From Candidatus Aminicenantota bacterium (GTDB taxonomy: Bacteria > Acidobacteriota > Aminicenantia > Aminicenantales > Aminicenantaceae), in contig JAUWJP010000037.1 of the NCBI GenBank assembly GCA_030607635.1, positions 1-10,210 of the forward strand: DNA of 10,210 nt, given 5' to 3'. Made by a program: the position numbers and the translations under genes. The number at the start of each line of letters is the position of its first letter. Position 1 is the stretch's first letter. The notes under the pieces were generated by a model. The model ran no database searches. It was not told where the DNA came from and saw nothing but the letters and a program-made list of their open reading frames with translations. Shown here piece after piece: positions 1 through 5,737 of the stretch.

Positions 1-197
1 AACTCACCGCCTCCCTTCTCAAGAATTTGAGCGATGAACTTTGAAGTGGAACCTGGACCGCAGCCAAAGTCGAGGACCATTTCATCACCCTTCAAACCGA
101 AAGATCCAACAAATCTACGATAGTAGCTTTTCATAAGCTTGAGCCAGAAGAATTCATGCACTCGAATTGATGTTTTGCTGGGTTCAGTAATGCTCAT
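1..197 (-). CDS. SAM-dependent class I methyltransferase, N-terminal part (runs off the window)
   Basis: Only the first 65 residues are inside the window. They begin MSITEPSKTS, and residues 41-49 read VLDFGCGPG, the glycine-rich motif I (E/DxGxGxG type) that binds S-adenosylmethionine in class I methyltransferases. The following TSKFIAQILEKGG fits the first helix of the Rossmann-like fold. Motif I comes early, after about 40 residues, as in stand-alone small-molecule methyltransferases of the ubiE/COQ5 style. The substrate cannot be read from this part. The ATG at 197 is preceded by a good ribosome binding site, GGAGG (203-207), at a suitable distance. The gene points away from the rest of the window, so its function is not tied to the rpsU run. 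Family call is firm; specific function unknown. Confidence 0.85.
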   Translation of the reverse strand, partial: MSITEPSKTSIRVHEFFWLKLMKSYYRRFVGSFGLKGDEMVLDFGCGPGSTSKFIAQILEKGGGE

Positions 198-315
198 TTA
201 ATCCTCCATTTAATTCGTAAATTAGCGAAATCTTTTAATCTTGTTTTTTGCGTTTTATTTGACATATGTAATTTTCAGGACAAAGGGATACAGAGCCTCT
301 TACATATACCTCCCT

Positions 316-478
316 TTACTCCTGAGCCCTGGTTGAGAAAATATATATATGTTCATTGAAATCAATCTTCCATACATAGTGCTTGAGAAAGGCGTGGCTC
401 AGCAGGCCATCAATTCCTACCTCCGCAAATTTTCCCCAGGAAGGTGCCTATTCTCTGGAAGTTAAGTATTTTTCTCAT
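316..478 (-). pseudogene. Remnant of a retropepsin-like aspartyl protease gene (start and C-terminus kept, middle lost)
   Basis: Read on the minus strand, 447 to 316 encodes a 43-residue tail containing GIDGLLSHAFLKHYVWKIDF. This resembles the C-terminal part of retropepsin-like (gag-polyprotein type) bacterial aspartyl proteases, where a segment like DGILGxDFLxxxxVxID ends the domain. The usual Gly and Asp of 'LLGxDFL' are replaced here (LLSHAFL). Just upstream, in another frame, an ATG at 478 with a strong ribosome binding site AAAGGAGGA (484-492) starts a peptide (MRKILNFQRI) that stops after 22 codons. The simplest reading is a gene that kept its translation start and last exon-like segment but lost the catalytic DTG half by deletion and frameshift. 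No promoter is evident. The protease assignment is inferred from motif memory over a short stretch. Confidence 0.5.
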
Positions 479-629
479 TTATATCCTCCTTTGCATGAAT
501 ATCTTAACTATTTATACGGGTAACATAAATAAAAAGTTACTTGAAAAGATTCTATATGTTGAAAAAAGGAGTCATTTTAACAAAAAAATCGGAATAATTT
601 AACAAAAATCTGGACCAGAGCATCCCCAA

Positions 630-745
630 GTGAGCTTGATGAATCAAAATTCCTACAATTTCCTTTTATCTCCATAAGGTGGGCTTGATAAATCAAGCCC
701 CTACAAGATAAATCAACCCCCTACAAGATAAACCAAGCCCCTACG
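630..745. repeat. REP-like palindromic repeat with three 20-bp tandem units
   Basis: Positions 681-700 form a perfect palindrome, GGGCTTGAT-AA-ATCAAGCCC. Its right half continues into a 20-bp unit, GATAAATCAAGCCCCTACAA, present three times in tandem with small changes (687-706, 707-726, 727-745). A degenerate copy of the palindrome plus CCTACAA tail lies at 630-658 (TGAGCTTGATGAATCAA). The layout, a short G+C-rich hairpin with a CCCCTAC tail repeated in an intergenic gap, matches dispersed REP/MITE-like intergenic repeats of bacterial genomes. It ends 16 bases before the -35 box of the rpsU promoter, so it could also end transcription arriving from the left. Spacers are absent, so it is not a CRISPR. 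Confidence 0.75.
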
Positions 746-761
746 TTTTTCTGAATTTGCC

Positions 762-790
762 TTGACATGGCAGGAAGATTCAGATATAAA
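762..790 (+). promoter_or_regulatory. sigma70-type promoter for rpsU and probably the genes after it
   Basis: TTGACA (762-767), a 17-base spacer and TATAAA (785-790) give a near-consensus housekeeping promoter. Transcription should begin near 797, leaving a leader of about 30 bases that contains the rpsU ribosome binding site AAGGAGGTGA (811-820). No operator is obvious apart from the palindromic repeats just upstream. Confidence 0.8.
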
Positions 791-826
791 AAGCTGATAC
801 CAACACAACTAAGGAGGTGAATATTC

Positions 827-1033
827 TTGGCGTTCATAGTTGTTGAAGAAGGCGAATCAATAGAAAGTGCTCTTAGAAGATTCAAAAGAAAAGTTCAACA
901 GCAAGCAATAATCAAAGAGATTAAAAAACATTCTGTCTACTATAAGCCCGGCGAGAAAAGAAGAATGAAGGATGCCCTGGCACGCAAAAGGATGCGGAGA
1001 CGCATGAAGAGAGATAAAGAATTAGAGTATTAA
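827..1033 (+). CDS. rpsU: 30S ribosomal protein S21
   Basis: S21 is a small basic protein of the 30S subunit, located near the anti-Shine-Dalgarno end of 16S rRNA and needed for initiation on natural mRNAs. The 68-residue product has the family pattern: an N-terminal strand (FIVVEEGESIESALRRFKRK), a middle segment with YYKPGEKRR, and a very basic C-terminal helix (ARKRMRRRMKRDKE). The start is TTG at 827, chosen because a perfect ribosome binding site AAGGAGGTGA lies six bases upstream and the protein begins exactly where S21 proteins begin (MAFIVVEE). There is no ATG alternative. It is first behind the promoter at 762-790. No terminator hairpin is seen in the 71 bases before lipA, so readthrough is likely. 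High confidence. Confidence 0.97.
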   Translation: MAFIVVEEGESIESALRRFKRKVQQQAIIKEIKKHSVYYKPGEKRRMKDALARKRMRRRMKRDKELEY

Positions 1034-1104
1034 TATTTCGTTTCGACTTTAAGAGGAAACTATTTTTAATTTAGGTTAAGCAATTATTTTTCTCTAGAGC
1101 AGGA

Positions 1105-2016
1105 ATGGTGTCGGCCCTCCCGGAAATACAACCAACAAGAAAGCCGCATTGGCTTAAGGTTAAATTCCCCTCTCACAAAAATTTTTTCCTCGTTTCCAAC
1201 ATCCTTAAAAAAGGGAAGCTCAATACAATCTGTCAGAGTGCAAAGTGTCCTAATGTCGCTGAGTGCTGGTCCCGAAAGACAGCCGCTTTCCTGATTCTTG
1301 GAGAAACCTGCACGCGGGGATGTACGTTCTGTGCCGTGGAAAAAGGATTCCCCTCACCCCCTTTCCCGGACGAGCCTGAGCATGTAGCAGAGGCTGTCTC
1401 TTTGCTTGGTCTCCGCTATGTAGTCATAACTTCGGTAACAAGGGATGATCTATCTGACGGCGGAGCTTCTCTCTTTGCCGCAACAATAAGGGCGGTAAAA
1501 GAGAGAACACCCGGGGTCAAAGTAGAGGCCTTGATACCAGATTTCAAGGGCGATGAGAAGGCTCTGGAACAAGTCTCTCGAGCCCAGCCAGATATCATAA
1601 ATCATAATCTGGAGACAACAGAGCGCATCTACCCTCAAATAAACCGCCCCAGCGAGAACTACAATCGGTCCTTAGCTGTTCTGAAAAAGGCGAAAGAAAT
1701 GGCTGCTGTGACCAAATCAGGACTCATGGTTGGCTTGGGAGAGAAAAAAGAAGAAATCATCCGATCGTTTTCTGACCTGAGGGAAGTCTTCTGCGATCTC
1801 TTAACCATAGGCCAGTACCTCCAGCCTTCAAAAACACACGCACCTGTCCGGAAATATTACTCCCCGCTTGAGTTCGAACATTTGAAAAGAATCGCTTTAG
1901 ATTTCGGATTCAGGGATGTTGAATCAGGCCCTCTGGTGAGAAGCTCTTACAATGCCCATAAAATGTATAATTCATTACAAGAAAAAACCAAAGGAATCGA
2001 AGAATGCGCTATTTGA
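1105..2016 (+). CDS. lipA: Lipoyl synthase (radical SAM)
   Basis: LipA inserts two sulfur atoms at C6 and C8 of protein-bound octanoyl groups, making the lipoyl cofactor of pyruvate and 2-oxoglutarate dehydrogenases and the glycine cleavage H protein. Both iron-sulfur motifs are present: Cys43, Cys48 and Cys54 (CQSAKCPNVAEC) for the auxiliary cluster that is sacrificed as sulfur donor, and Cys69, Cys73 and Cys76 (CTRGCTFC) for the radical-SAM cluster. The C-terminal RSSYNA from residue 279 supplies the serine ligand typical of LipA. GLRYVVITSV, VEALIPDFKGDE and TKSGLMVGLGE are family signatures. Length (303) is normal. The ribosome binding site before ATG 1105 is weak (AGGA). No lipB is seen here, so octanoyl transfer must be encoded elsewhere. 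The gene overlaps the next one by 13 bases. Confidence 0.97.
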   Translation: MVSALPEIQPTRKPHWLKVKFPSHKNFFLVSNILKKGKLNTICQSAKCPNVAECWSRKTAAFLILGETCTRGCTFCAVEKGFPSPPFPDEPEHVAEAVSLLGLRYVVITSVTRDDLSDGGASLFAATIRAVKERTPGVKVEALIPDFKGDEKALEQVSRAQPDIINHNLETTERIYPQINRPSENYNRSLAVLKKAKEMAAVTKSGLMVGLGEKKEEIIRSFSDLREVFCDLLTIGQYLQPSKTHAPVRKYYSPLEFEHLKRIALDFGFRDVESGPLVRSSYNAHKMYNSLQEKTKGIEECAI

Positions 2017-2744
2017 TCTTTACTGACATCCACGGAAATTTAGAATCTTATCTTGCGCTTCATAAACTTATCCAGAGAAGGAAAATTGACCATTACATTT
2101 TTCTCGGCGATCTGGTTGGCTACGGCGCCTCTCCTAACGAAATCATCCAAAAAATTCGCTCTCTTAAACCCCTCTCTATAATCCGGGGAAACCACGATAA
2201 GGCTGTCTGCGGCCTCGACTCTGTCCAGACCTTTAATCCCATTGCCGCCTCTGCCATTCACTGGACAGCAGATCACATCAAGAAGAATAATTTGGATTTT
2301 CTCCGCCGTCTAAAAACTGGGCCACAGATTATCCACAAGGAGATAATGATCTGTCATGGAGCTCCTTTTGACGAAGATCATTATATTTTTGGAGAATTCG
2401 ACGCCGCAGAAGCTTTCGAACATATAAACACTCCCATCTGTTTCTTTGGTCATACCCACTTCCCCTTTGTTTACACTGAAAAAGATCATCTTGTAGATGG
2501 AACTTTTATGACAGGCAACTCCAACGAGATTAAAATTGAAAAAGGCGTTAAATACCTTATTAATCCGGGTGCGCTTGGACAACCCCGGGATAGAAGCCCT
2601 CTGGCAGCATGCGCCATCTATGACTCCAAAGCAAGAAAAGTCAAGTTCTACCGTATGGAGTATGATATTGAAGAAGCTCAGAGAAAAATCCTGAAGGAGG
2701 GCTTGCCTTCTCCTCTTGCAGAAAGACTCTCCTTAGGTATTTAG
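2004..2744 (+). CDS. Calcineurin-like metallophosphoesterase (YfcE/MJ0936-like)
   Basis: The product is a two-metal phosphoesterase. All ligands are in place: Asp8 and His10 (DIHGN), Asp36 (GDLVGYG), Asn63 and His64 (RGNHD), His118 (CHGAP), and His150 with His152 (GHTHFPF). A late NPGALGQPRD motif (187-195) is typical of the small MJ0936/YfcE group, cytosolic enzymes with phosphodiesterase activity in vitro and poorly known substrates. The 246 residues form a single domain with no signal peptide. The ATG at 2004 lies inside the end of lipA, with an AGGA ribosome binding site at 1992-1995, so translation is likely coupled. Nothing in the context defines the substrate. The family is certain; the biological role is not. 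Confidence 0.93.
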   Translation: MRYLIFTDIHGNLESYLALHKLIQRRKIDHYIFLGDLVGYGASPNEIIQKIRSLKPLSIIRGNHDKAVCGLDSVQTFNPIAASAIHWTADHIKKNNLDFLRRLKTGPQIIHKEIMICHGAPFDEDHYIFGEFDAAEAFEHINTPICFFGHTHFPFVYTEKDHLVDGTFMTGNSNEIKIEKGVKYLINPGALGQPRDRSPLAACAIYDSKARKVKFYRMEYDIEEAQRKILKEGLPSPLAERLSLGI

Positions 2745-2752
2745 AAAACCGC

Positions 2753-3247
2753 ATGTTCTACACCATCCTTGATTTTCCCCTGGGTAAAATCTTCCTTGCC
2801 AAGAGTGAAAAGGGATTAAGCCTCGCTTCGTCCCTGAAGAACCGAAACCGTTTCGAAGAGATTACTGAATTCTTCAAAAGAAAGTCAATCCTTCTTGAGC
2901 TTCAGAGAAAGGAATTTCACCGGGAAGAAAAACTCTTTAGCCAATATTTCGAGGGGAAGAAAGAAGACTTCACCTCCCTTCCTCTTGACTTCATTTCTGG
3001 AACTCCTTATCAGAGGAAAGTCTGGCTGGAAACAAGAAAAATTCCCTATGGGAAAACAGGCACTTATAAATCTCTTGCCGAAAAAATGAATCACCGGGGC
3101 TACAGGAGCATTGGTCAAGCTCTATCCCGGAATCCCCTGCTTATTGTTATTCCCTGCCACAGAGTTCTCTCCTCTGACGGAAGCATAGGAGGCTTCACTG
3201 GCGGACTCGAGCTCAAAAAATTACTCCTCCGTCTTGAAAACCAGTAA
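2753..3247 (+). CDS. ogt: Methylated-DNA--protein-cysteine methyltransferase (MGMT/Ogt type)
   Basis: This is a suicide repair protein that moves the alkyl group from O6-alkylguanine or O4-alkylthymine in DNA to its own cysteine. The active site PCHRV gives nucleophile Cys135 with His136. It is preceded by the helix-turn-helix segment YQRKVW...IPYGKTGTYKSLAE and by RSIGQALSRNP, holding the arginine finger (Arg118) and the conserved Asn127. It is followed by GGFTGGLELKKLLL. Residues 1-75 form the usual poorly conserved N-terminal domain. There is no Ada-type metal-binding domain, so it is a stand-alone Ogt-like enzyme (164 residues, normal length). ATG 2753 is 8 bases after the previous stop with only a weak ribosome binding site, suggesting coupling. 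All catalytic residues are present, so it should be active. Confidence 0.95.
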   Translation: MFYTILDFPLGKIFLAKSEKGLSLASSLKNRNRFEEITEFFKRKSILLELQRKEFHREEKLFSQYFEGKKEDFTSLPLDFISGTPYQRKVWLETRKIPYGKTGTYKSLAEKMNHRGYRSIGQALSRNPLLIVIPCHRVLSSDGSIGGFTGGLELKKLLLRLENQ

Positions 3248-3251
3248 AACA

Positions 3252-3995
3252 ATGTCTGTGCTCAAATCAGAAAACCTGACAAAGAGCTTCAGCTTCAGTC
3301 CTGTGGTCAAAGGAGTGAATATTGAAATAAGCTATGGTGAGATAATAAGTCTTCTGGGAAGAAATGGAGCCGGGAAGACAACGACTTTTCAGATGATCGT
3401 GGGCCTCATTAAGCCTGACAGTGGCGACATCTTTCTGGATGAGAAAAATATTTCACAATATTCAAGCCACCGTAGAGCTGCGGAGGGCATCACTTATCTT
3501 CCTCAAGAACATTCTGTCTTCCTAAAGGCATCTGTGGCGAATAACCTCAAGCTAATTCTTGCGCTCCAACCAATTAGAAAAGAAGAACGAAAAATAATTA
3601 TCAGAGATCTTCTGAAGGATCTTGGGCTCCATGATCTTGAAAAACAGCCTGCCCACAGCCTATCTGGGGGCGAAAGAAGAAGATTGGAAATCTGCCGCTC
3701 CCTCCTTATAAAGCCGAAATTCCTTCTTCTGGATGAGCCTTTCACGGGAATTGATCCTTTGCCCATACCCGAGCTTCAAAAAATAATACTGAAGCTGAAA
3801 AACAAAGGAATAGGAATCATCCTCTCCGACCACAATGTCCAGGATACTTTCAAAATAGCTGACCGCGCTTACATCATTGATGAGGGTGAAATCTTGATCA
3901 AAGGCAATCCTAAAGATATCGCTTCAGACGAGATGGCAAAAGAAAAGTTTCTTGGAAAAAGTTTCAAGTTAGGCGATGAAGTGGAGGTTAGTTAA
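3252..3995 (+). CDS. lptB: LPS export ABC transporter ATP-binding protein LptB
   Basis: LptB is the cytoplasmic ATPase that, with LptF and LptG, extracts lipopolysaccharide from the inner membrane and drives it along the Lpt bridge to the outer membrane. Domains in order: Walker A GRNGAGKT (36-43), Q-loop YLPQEHSVF (Gln85), ABC signature LSGGE (137-141), Walker B FLLLDE (157-162) and the switch His194 in SDHNV. LPQExSxF, ERRRLEI, LLDEPFxGIDP and the DHNVxxT...ADRAYII ending separate LptB from branched-chain amino acid ATPases. I chose ATG 3252, five bases after the ogt stop, giving 247 residues. A TTG at 3234 would add six residues and overlap ogt, but lacks a ribosome binding site. lptA, lptC and rpoN, frequent neighbours elsewhere, are not here. 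Its stop overlaps the convergent gene by four bases. Confidence 0.94.
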   Translation: MSVLKSENLTKSFSFSPVVKGVNIEISYGEIISLLGRNGAGKTTTFQMIVGLIKPDSGDIFLDEKNISQYSSHRRAAEGITYLPQEHSVFLKASVANNLKLILALQPIRKEERKIIIRDLLKDLGLHDLEKQPAHSLSGGERRRLEICRSLLIKPKFLLLDEPFTGIDPLPIPELQKIILKLKNKGIGIILSDHNVQDTFKIADRAYIIDEGEILIKGNPKDIASDEMAKEKFLGKSFKLGDEVEVS

Positions 3996-5545
3996 TCACG
4001 AGGAAAGAGGCGATCGCCCGGAGTCTCTCCCAGAAAAAGGATAAAAAAGCCAAAATAAAACAACAGAAGAACAAAATAAAAAACAAGAATTGGAGGTCCT
4101 GAGGCTGAAATCAGTCTAAATAAAGAGACCTCCATCAAACGAGAAGCAAGCCCGAGGCAGATAAGGCTGAAAGCTGCAATGAAAAAAAAGTCGAAAGCTC
4201 TGGCTTTTAACCACGTATAATATCTGGAACGACGGCGTTTCACAGCTCTTTTTCTTTTTTCTCTAATTTCCCTGGCAAAGGGAACTTTCTGGTCCACTTC
4301 TTCAGGGAAGCCGATCTCTTTTCCTGAGAGAAGAAGCTCATCTGATTTAGGAAGAAGCTCATCTTTTGGGGGAAGAGGCTCATCTGTTAGGGAAAGAAGC
4401 TTATCTTCTTCAGGGAGAGGCTCATCTACTGGAGTTTTTTTCTCCTTCTCTTGAAAATCCTCTTCCGACTCTACAGGCTTTTCTACCTTTCTCTCTTCTT
4501 CCTTATCTCCAAGTTCTTGAGGCGGCTCTTTTTTTATCTTCTCTGCCCACGGAGGAATTTTCTCCTTAATTTCTGAAGTTACCTCGCCCATTTCTTTAGG
4601 AGGAAGGATTTCTTCTTCCGGAGTAAAAGATTCCCGCACTCTTTCCCTTTCTTTCTTGATGGATTCAACAAATTTCTCAATCTCCACTTTCTCCCTCTTT
4701 TCAGTATCGGGAGTTCTCCTTATCCTTATGCTCCTTAAATCCATCTCTTCTCTCTCTTCCCTTTCTCTTTCTTCAGACGGAGGGATTTCTTCTTCTGAGG
4801 GTTGAGCCTCCTTTCCTCTTTCCGCTTTGACGGATTCCACGAATCTATCAATCTCTTCTTTTTCCTTCTCTTCAGTATCGGGAGGTCTCCTCAGCCTTAT
4901 GCTCCTTAAATCTATCTCTTCCTTTTCTTCTTCAACTTTAAGTTCTTCTTCGCTTTCTGGGGCCTTTTCTTCTTCAGGAGGCAGAGGGAATTCTATCTCG
5001 ACGTCTGGCGATCTTTCCACGTCTCCCGTCCCGACAGATTCCCAGAGTTTCTGAGTCTCTTTTTTTACTATTTCTCTCGCTTCCTTCATTCTGAGCGCCT
5101 CAGCGGCTTTGATATCAATGTCTTCAACTTGAGGAGCAGTGACCTCTATATCTTCTTCCTCTTCTTCAGGAGGAGTGACCTCCATCCGTTCTTTTTCTTC
5201 TTTCTCTCTCTCCTCATCTCCTTCTTCTTTCTCTTCTACCTCTACTTCTTTTCCTTCCTCGTCTTTTTCTAATTTCTCCCCTTTCGCCTCTAAATTCTCT
5301 TCTTCTTTTCCTTCCTCTTCCTCTTCACTTTCAGCAGAAGGTTCTTCTTTTTCTGATCCCGCTTCTTCCGCTTCTAAAGTCTCTTCTTCTTTCTCTTCTT
5401 CCTCTACGATTTTATCTCCAGGGATTTCTTCTTCCTTAAATTCATCTTCGGGAAAAAGAAGTTGGGTGCCGCAGTTTGAGCAGTATTCGGCAACTCCATC
5501 TATGATGGCTTTACAGTAAGGACACCTTCTAATTGCCACTACCAT
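3992..5545 (-). CDS. Zinc-ribbon protein with long Glu/Lys-rich region and C-terminal RDD-like membrane domain
   Basis: The function is unknown. From ATG 5545 the product has 517 residues. A zinc ribbon comes first (Cys8, Cys11, Cys22, Cys25: CPYC...CSNC). About 400 low-complexity residues follow, dominated by Glu, Lys and Pro, and include two copies of a 57-residue repeat with DLRSIR. A basic stretch (RKRAVKRRRSR) precedes the membrane part, with predicted helices near 451-472 and 485-506. ARAFDF before the first helix and GETPG after the second match the RDD membrane family, but the protein ends seven residues after GETPG, where RDD domains usually continue. The likely topology is a cytoplasmic charged arm anchored by its C-terminus. 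Upstream starts are poor: TTG 5575 coincides with a -35 box, and the -10 box touches ATG 5545, so GTG 5539 on a leaderless mRNA is also possible. Confidence 0.72.
   Translation of the reverse strand: MVVAIRRCPYCKAIIDGVAEYCSNCGTQLLFPEDEFKEEEIPGDKIVEEEEKEEETLEAEEAGSEKEEPSAESEEEEEGKEEENLEAKGEKLEKDEEGKEVEVEEKEEGDEEREKEEKERMEVTPPEEEEEDIEVTAPQVEDIDIKAAEALRMKEAREIVKKETQKLWESVGTGDVERSPDVEIEFPLPPEEEKAPESEEELKVEEEKEEIDLRSIRLRRPPDTEEKEKEEIDRFVESVKAERGKEAQPSEEEIPPSEEREREEREEMDLRSIRIRRTPDTEKREKVEIEKFVESIKKERERVRESFTPEEEILPPKEMGEVTSEIKEKIPPWAEKIKKEPPQELGDKEEERKVEKPVESEEDFQEKEKKTPVDEPLPEEDKLLSLTDEPLPPKDELLPKSDELLLSGKEIGFPEEVDQKVPFAREIREKRKRAVKRRRSRYYTWLKARAFDFFFIAAFSLICLGLASRLMEVSLFRLISASGPPILVFYFVLLLFYFGFFILFLGETPGDRLFPRD
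4658..4920 (-). repeat. Two copies of a 171-bp (57-codon) repeat inside the acidic gene
   Basis: Positions 4658-4749 and 4829-4920 align over about 92 bases at a constant offset of 171. The matching protein segments read DLRSIRLRRPPDTE followed by FVESVKAE, and DLRSIRIRRTPDTE followed by FVESIKKE. The offset is a multiple of three, so the frame is kept. Differences are mostly third-position or conservative changes, which suggests an old in-frame duplication under protein-level constraint. The conserved core (DLRSIRxRRxPDTExxxKxEIxxFVESxK) is far less acidic than its surroundings and may be a binding motif. Confidence 0.75.
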
Positions 5546-5546
5546 A

Positions 5547-5575
5547 TTTATAAAATGAAAAAGAAATCTTGTCAA
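5547..5575 (-). promoter_or_regulatory. Promoter of the zinc-ribbon/RDD gene, touching its start codon
   Basis: On the minus strand TTGACA (5575-5570), a 17-base spacer and TATAAA (5552-5547) have the same boxes and spacing as the rpsU promoter. The expected transcription start is near 5540, at or just past ATG 5545 and one base before GTG 5539. No ribosome binding site is seen, so a leaderless transcript is predicted if this promoter is used. Confidence 0.65.
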
Positions 5576-5623
5576 TCCAAGTTATTCGGTTTTTAATTGT
5601 TTCAGATTAAAAAAAGCGAAAAA

Positions 5624-5653
5624 TTGACAACAAAGGACAAATTGAATAAAAAT
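5624..5653 (+). promoter_or_regulatory. Promoter of tRNA-Val, divergent from the zinc-ribbon gene
   Basis: TTGACA (5624-5629) is followed after 17 bases by TAAAAAT (5647-5653). The start would be near 5659, a few bases before the mature tRNA 5' end at 5663. The -35 box is consensus and the -10 box is weaker. It fires away from the minus-strand promoter at 5547-5575, so the two share a spacer of about 50 A+T-rich bases. Confidence 0.55.
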
Positions 5654-5662
5654 AGATGGGTT

Positions 5663-5737
5663 GGGCGATTAGCTCAGGGGTAGAGCGCTACCTTCACACG
5701 GTAGAAGTCGCAGGTTCAAATCCTGCATCGCCCACCA
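5663..5737 (+). tRNA. tRNA-Val, anticodon CAC (reads GUG)
   Basis: A full cloverleaf can be drawn. The acceptor GGGCGAT (5663-5669) pairs with ATCGCCC (5727-5733), followed by discriminator A and an encoded CCA (5735-5737). The D arm is GCTC...GAGC. The anticodon stem CTACC/GGTAG encloses loop TTCACAC with anticodon CAC. The T arm is GCAGG-TTCAAAT-CCTGC. Length with CCA is 75. All stems are intact, so it should be functional. The 3' end is followed by integrase-site-like repeats. Confidence 0.96.

Larger units (their letters stand above)
198..826. other. Intergenic region with gene remnant, palindromic repeats and the rpsU promoter
   Basis: This A+T-rich spacer of about 630 bases contains no intact gene. 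From left to right it holds the leader of the minus-strand methyltransferase gene (198-315, no convincing promoter seen), the aspartyl protease remnant (316-478), a featureless A+T-rich stretch (493-629), the palindromic 20-bp repeats (630-745) and the rpsU promoter and leader (762-826). On the plus strand, 348-464 is open as a 38-codon frame, but it is the complement of the protease remnant and has no ribosome binding site. Confidence 0.7.

Noticed and set aside
687..745. CRISPR array made of three 20-bp repeats
   Set aside because: The units abut without spacers and no cas genes are present.
4827..5519. Ser/Phe-rich plus-strand frames opposite the zinc-ribbon/RDD gene
   Set aside because: Their composition is only the complement of Glu/Lys codons. 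The minus strand has the zinc ribbon, the membrane domain and a promoter.
5546..5575. TTG at 5575 as the start of the zinc-ribbon/RDD gene
   Set aside because: The TTG is part of a consensus -35 box, lacks a ribosome binding site, and would add residues before the zinc ribbon that look like translated promoter.
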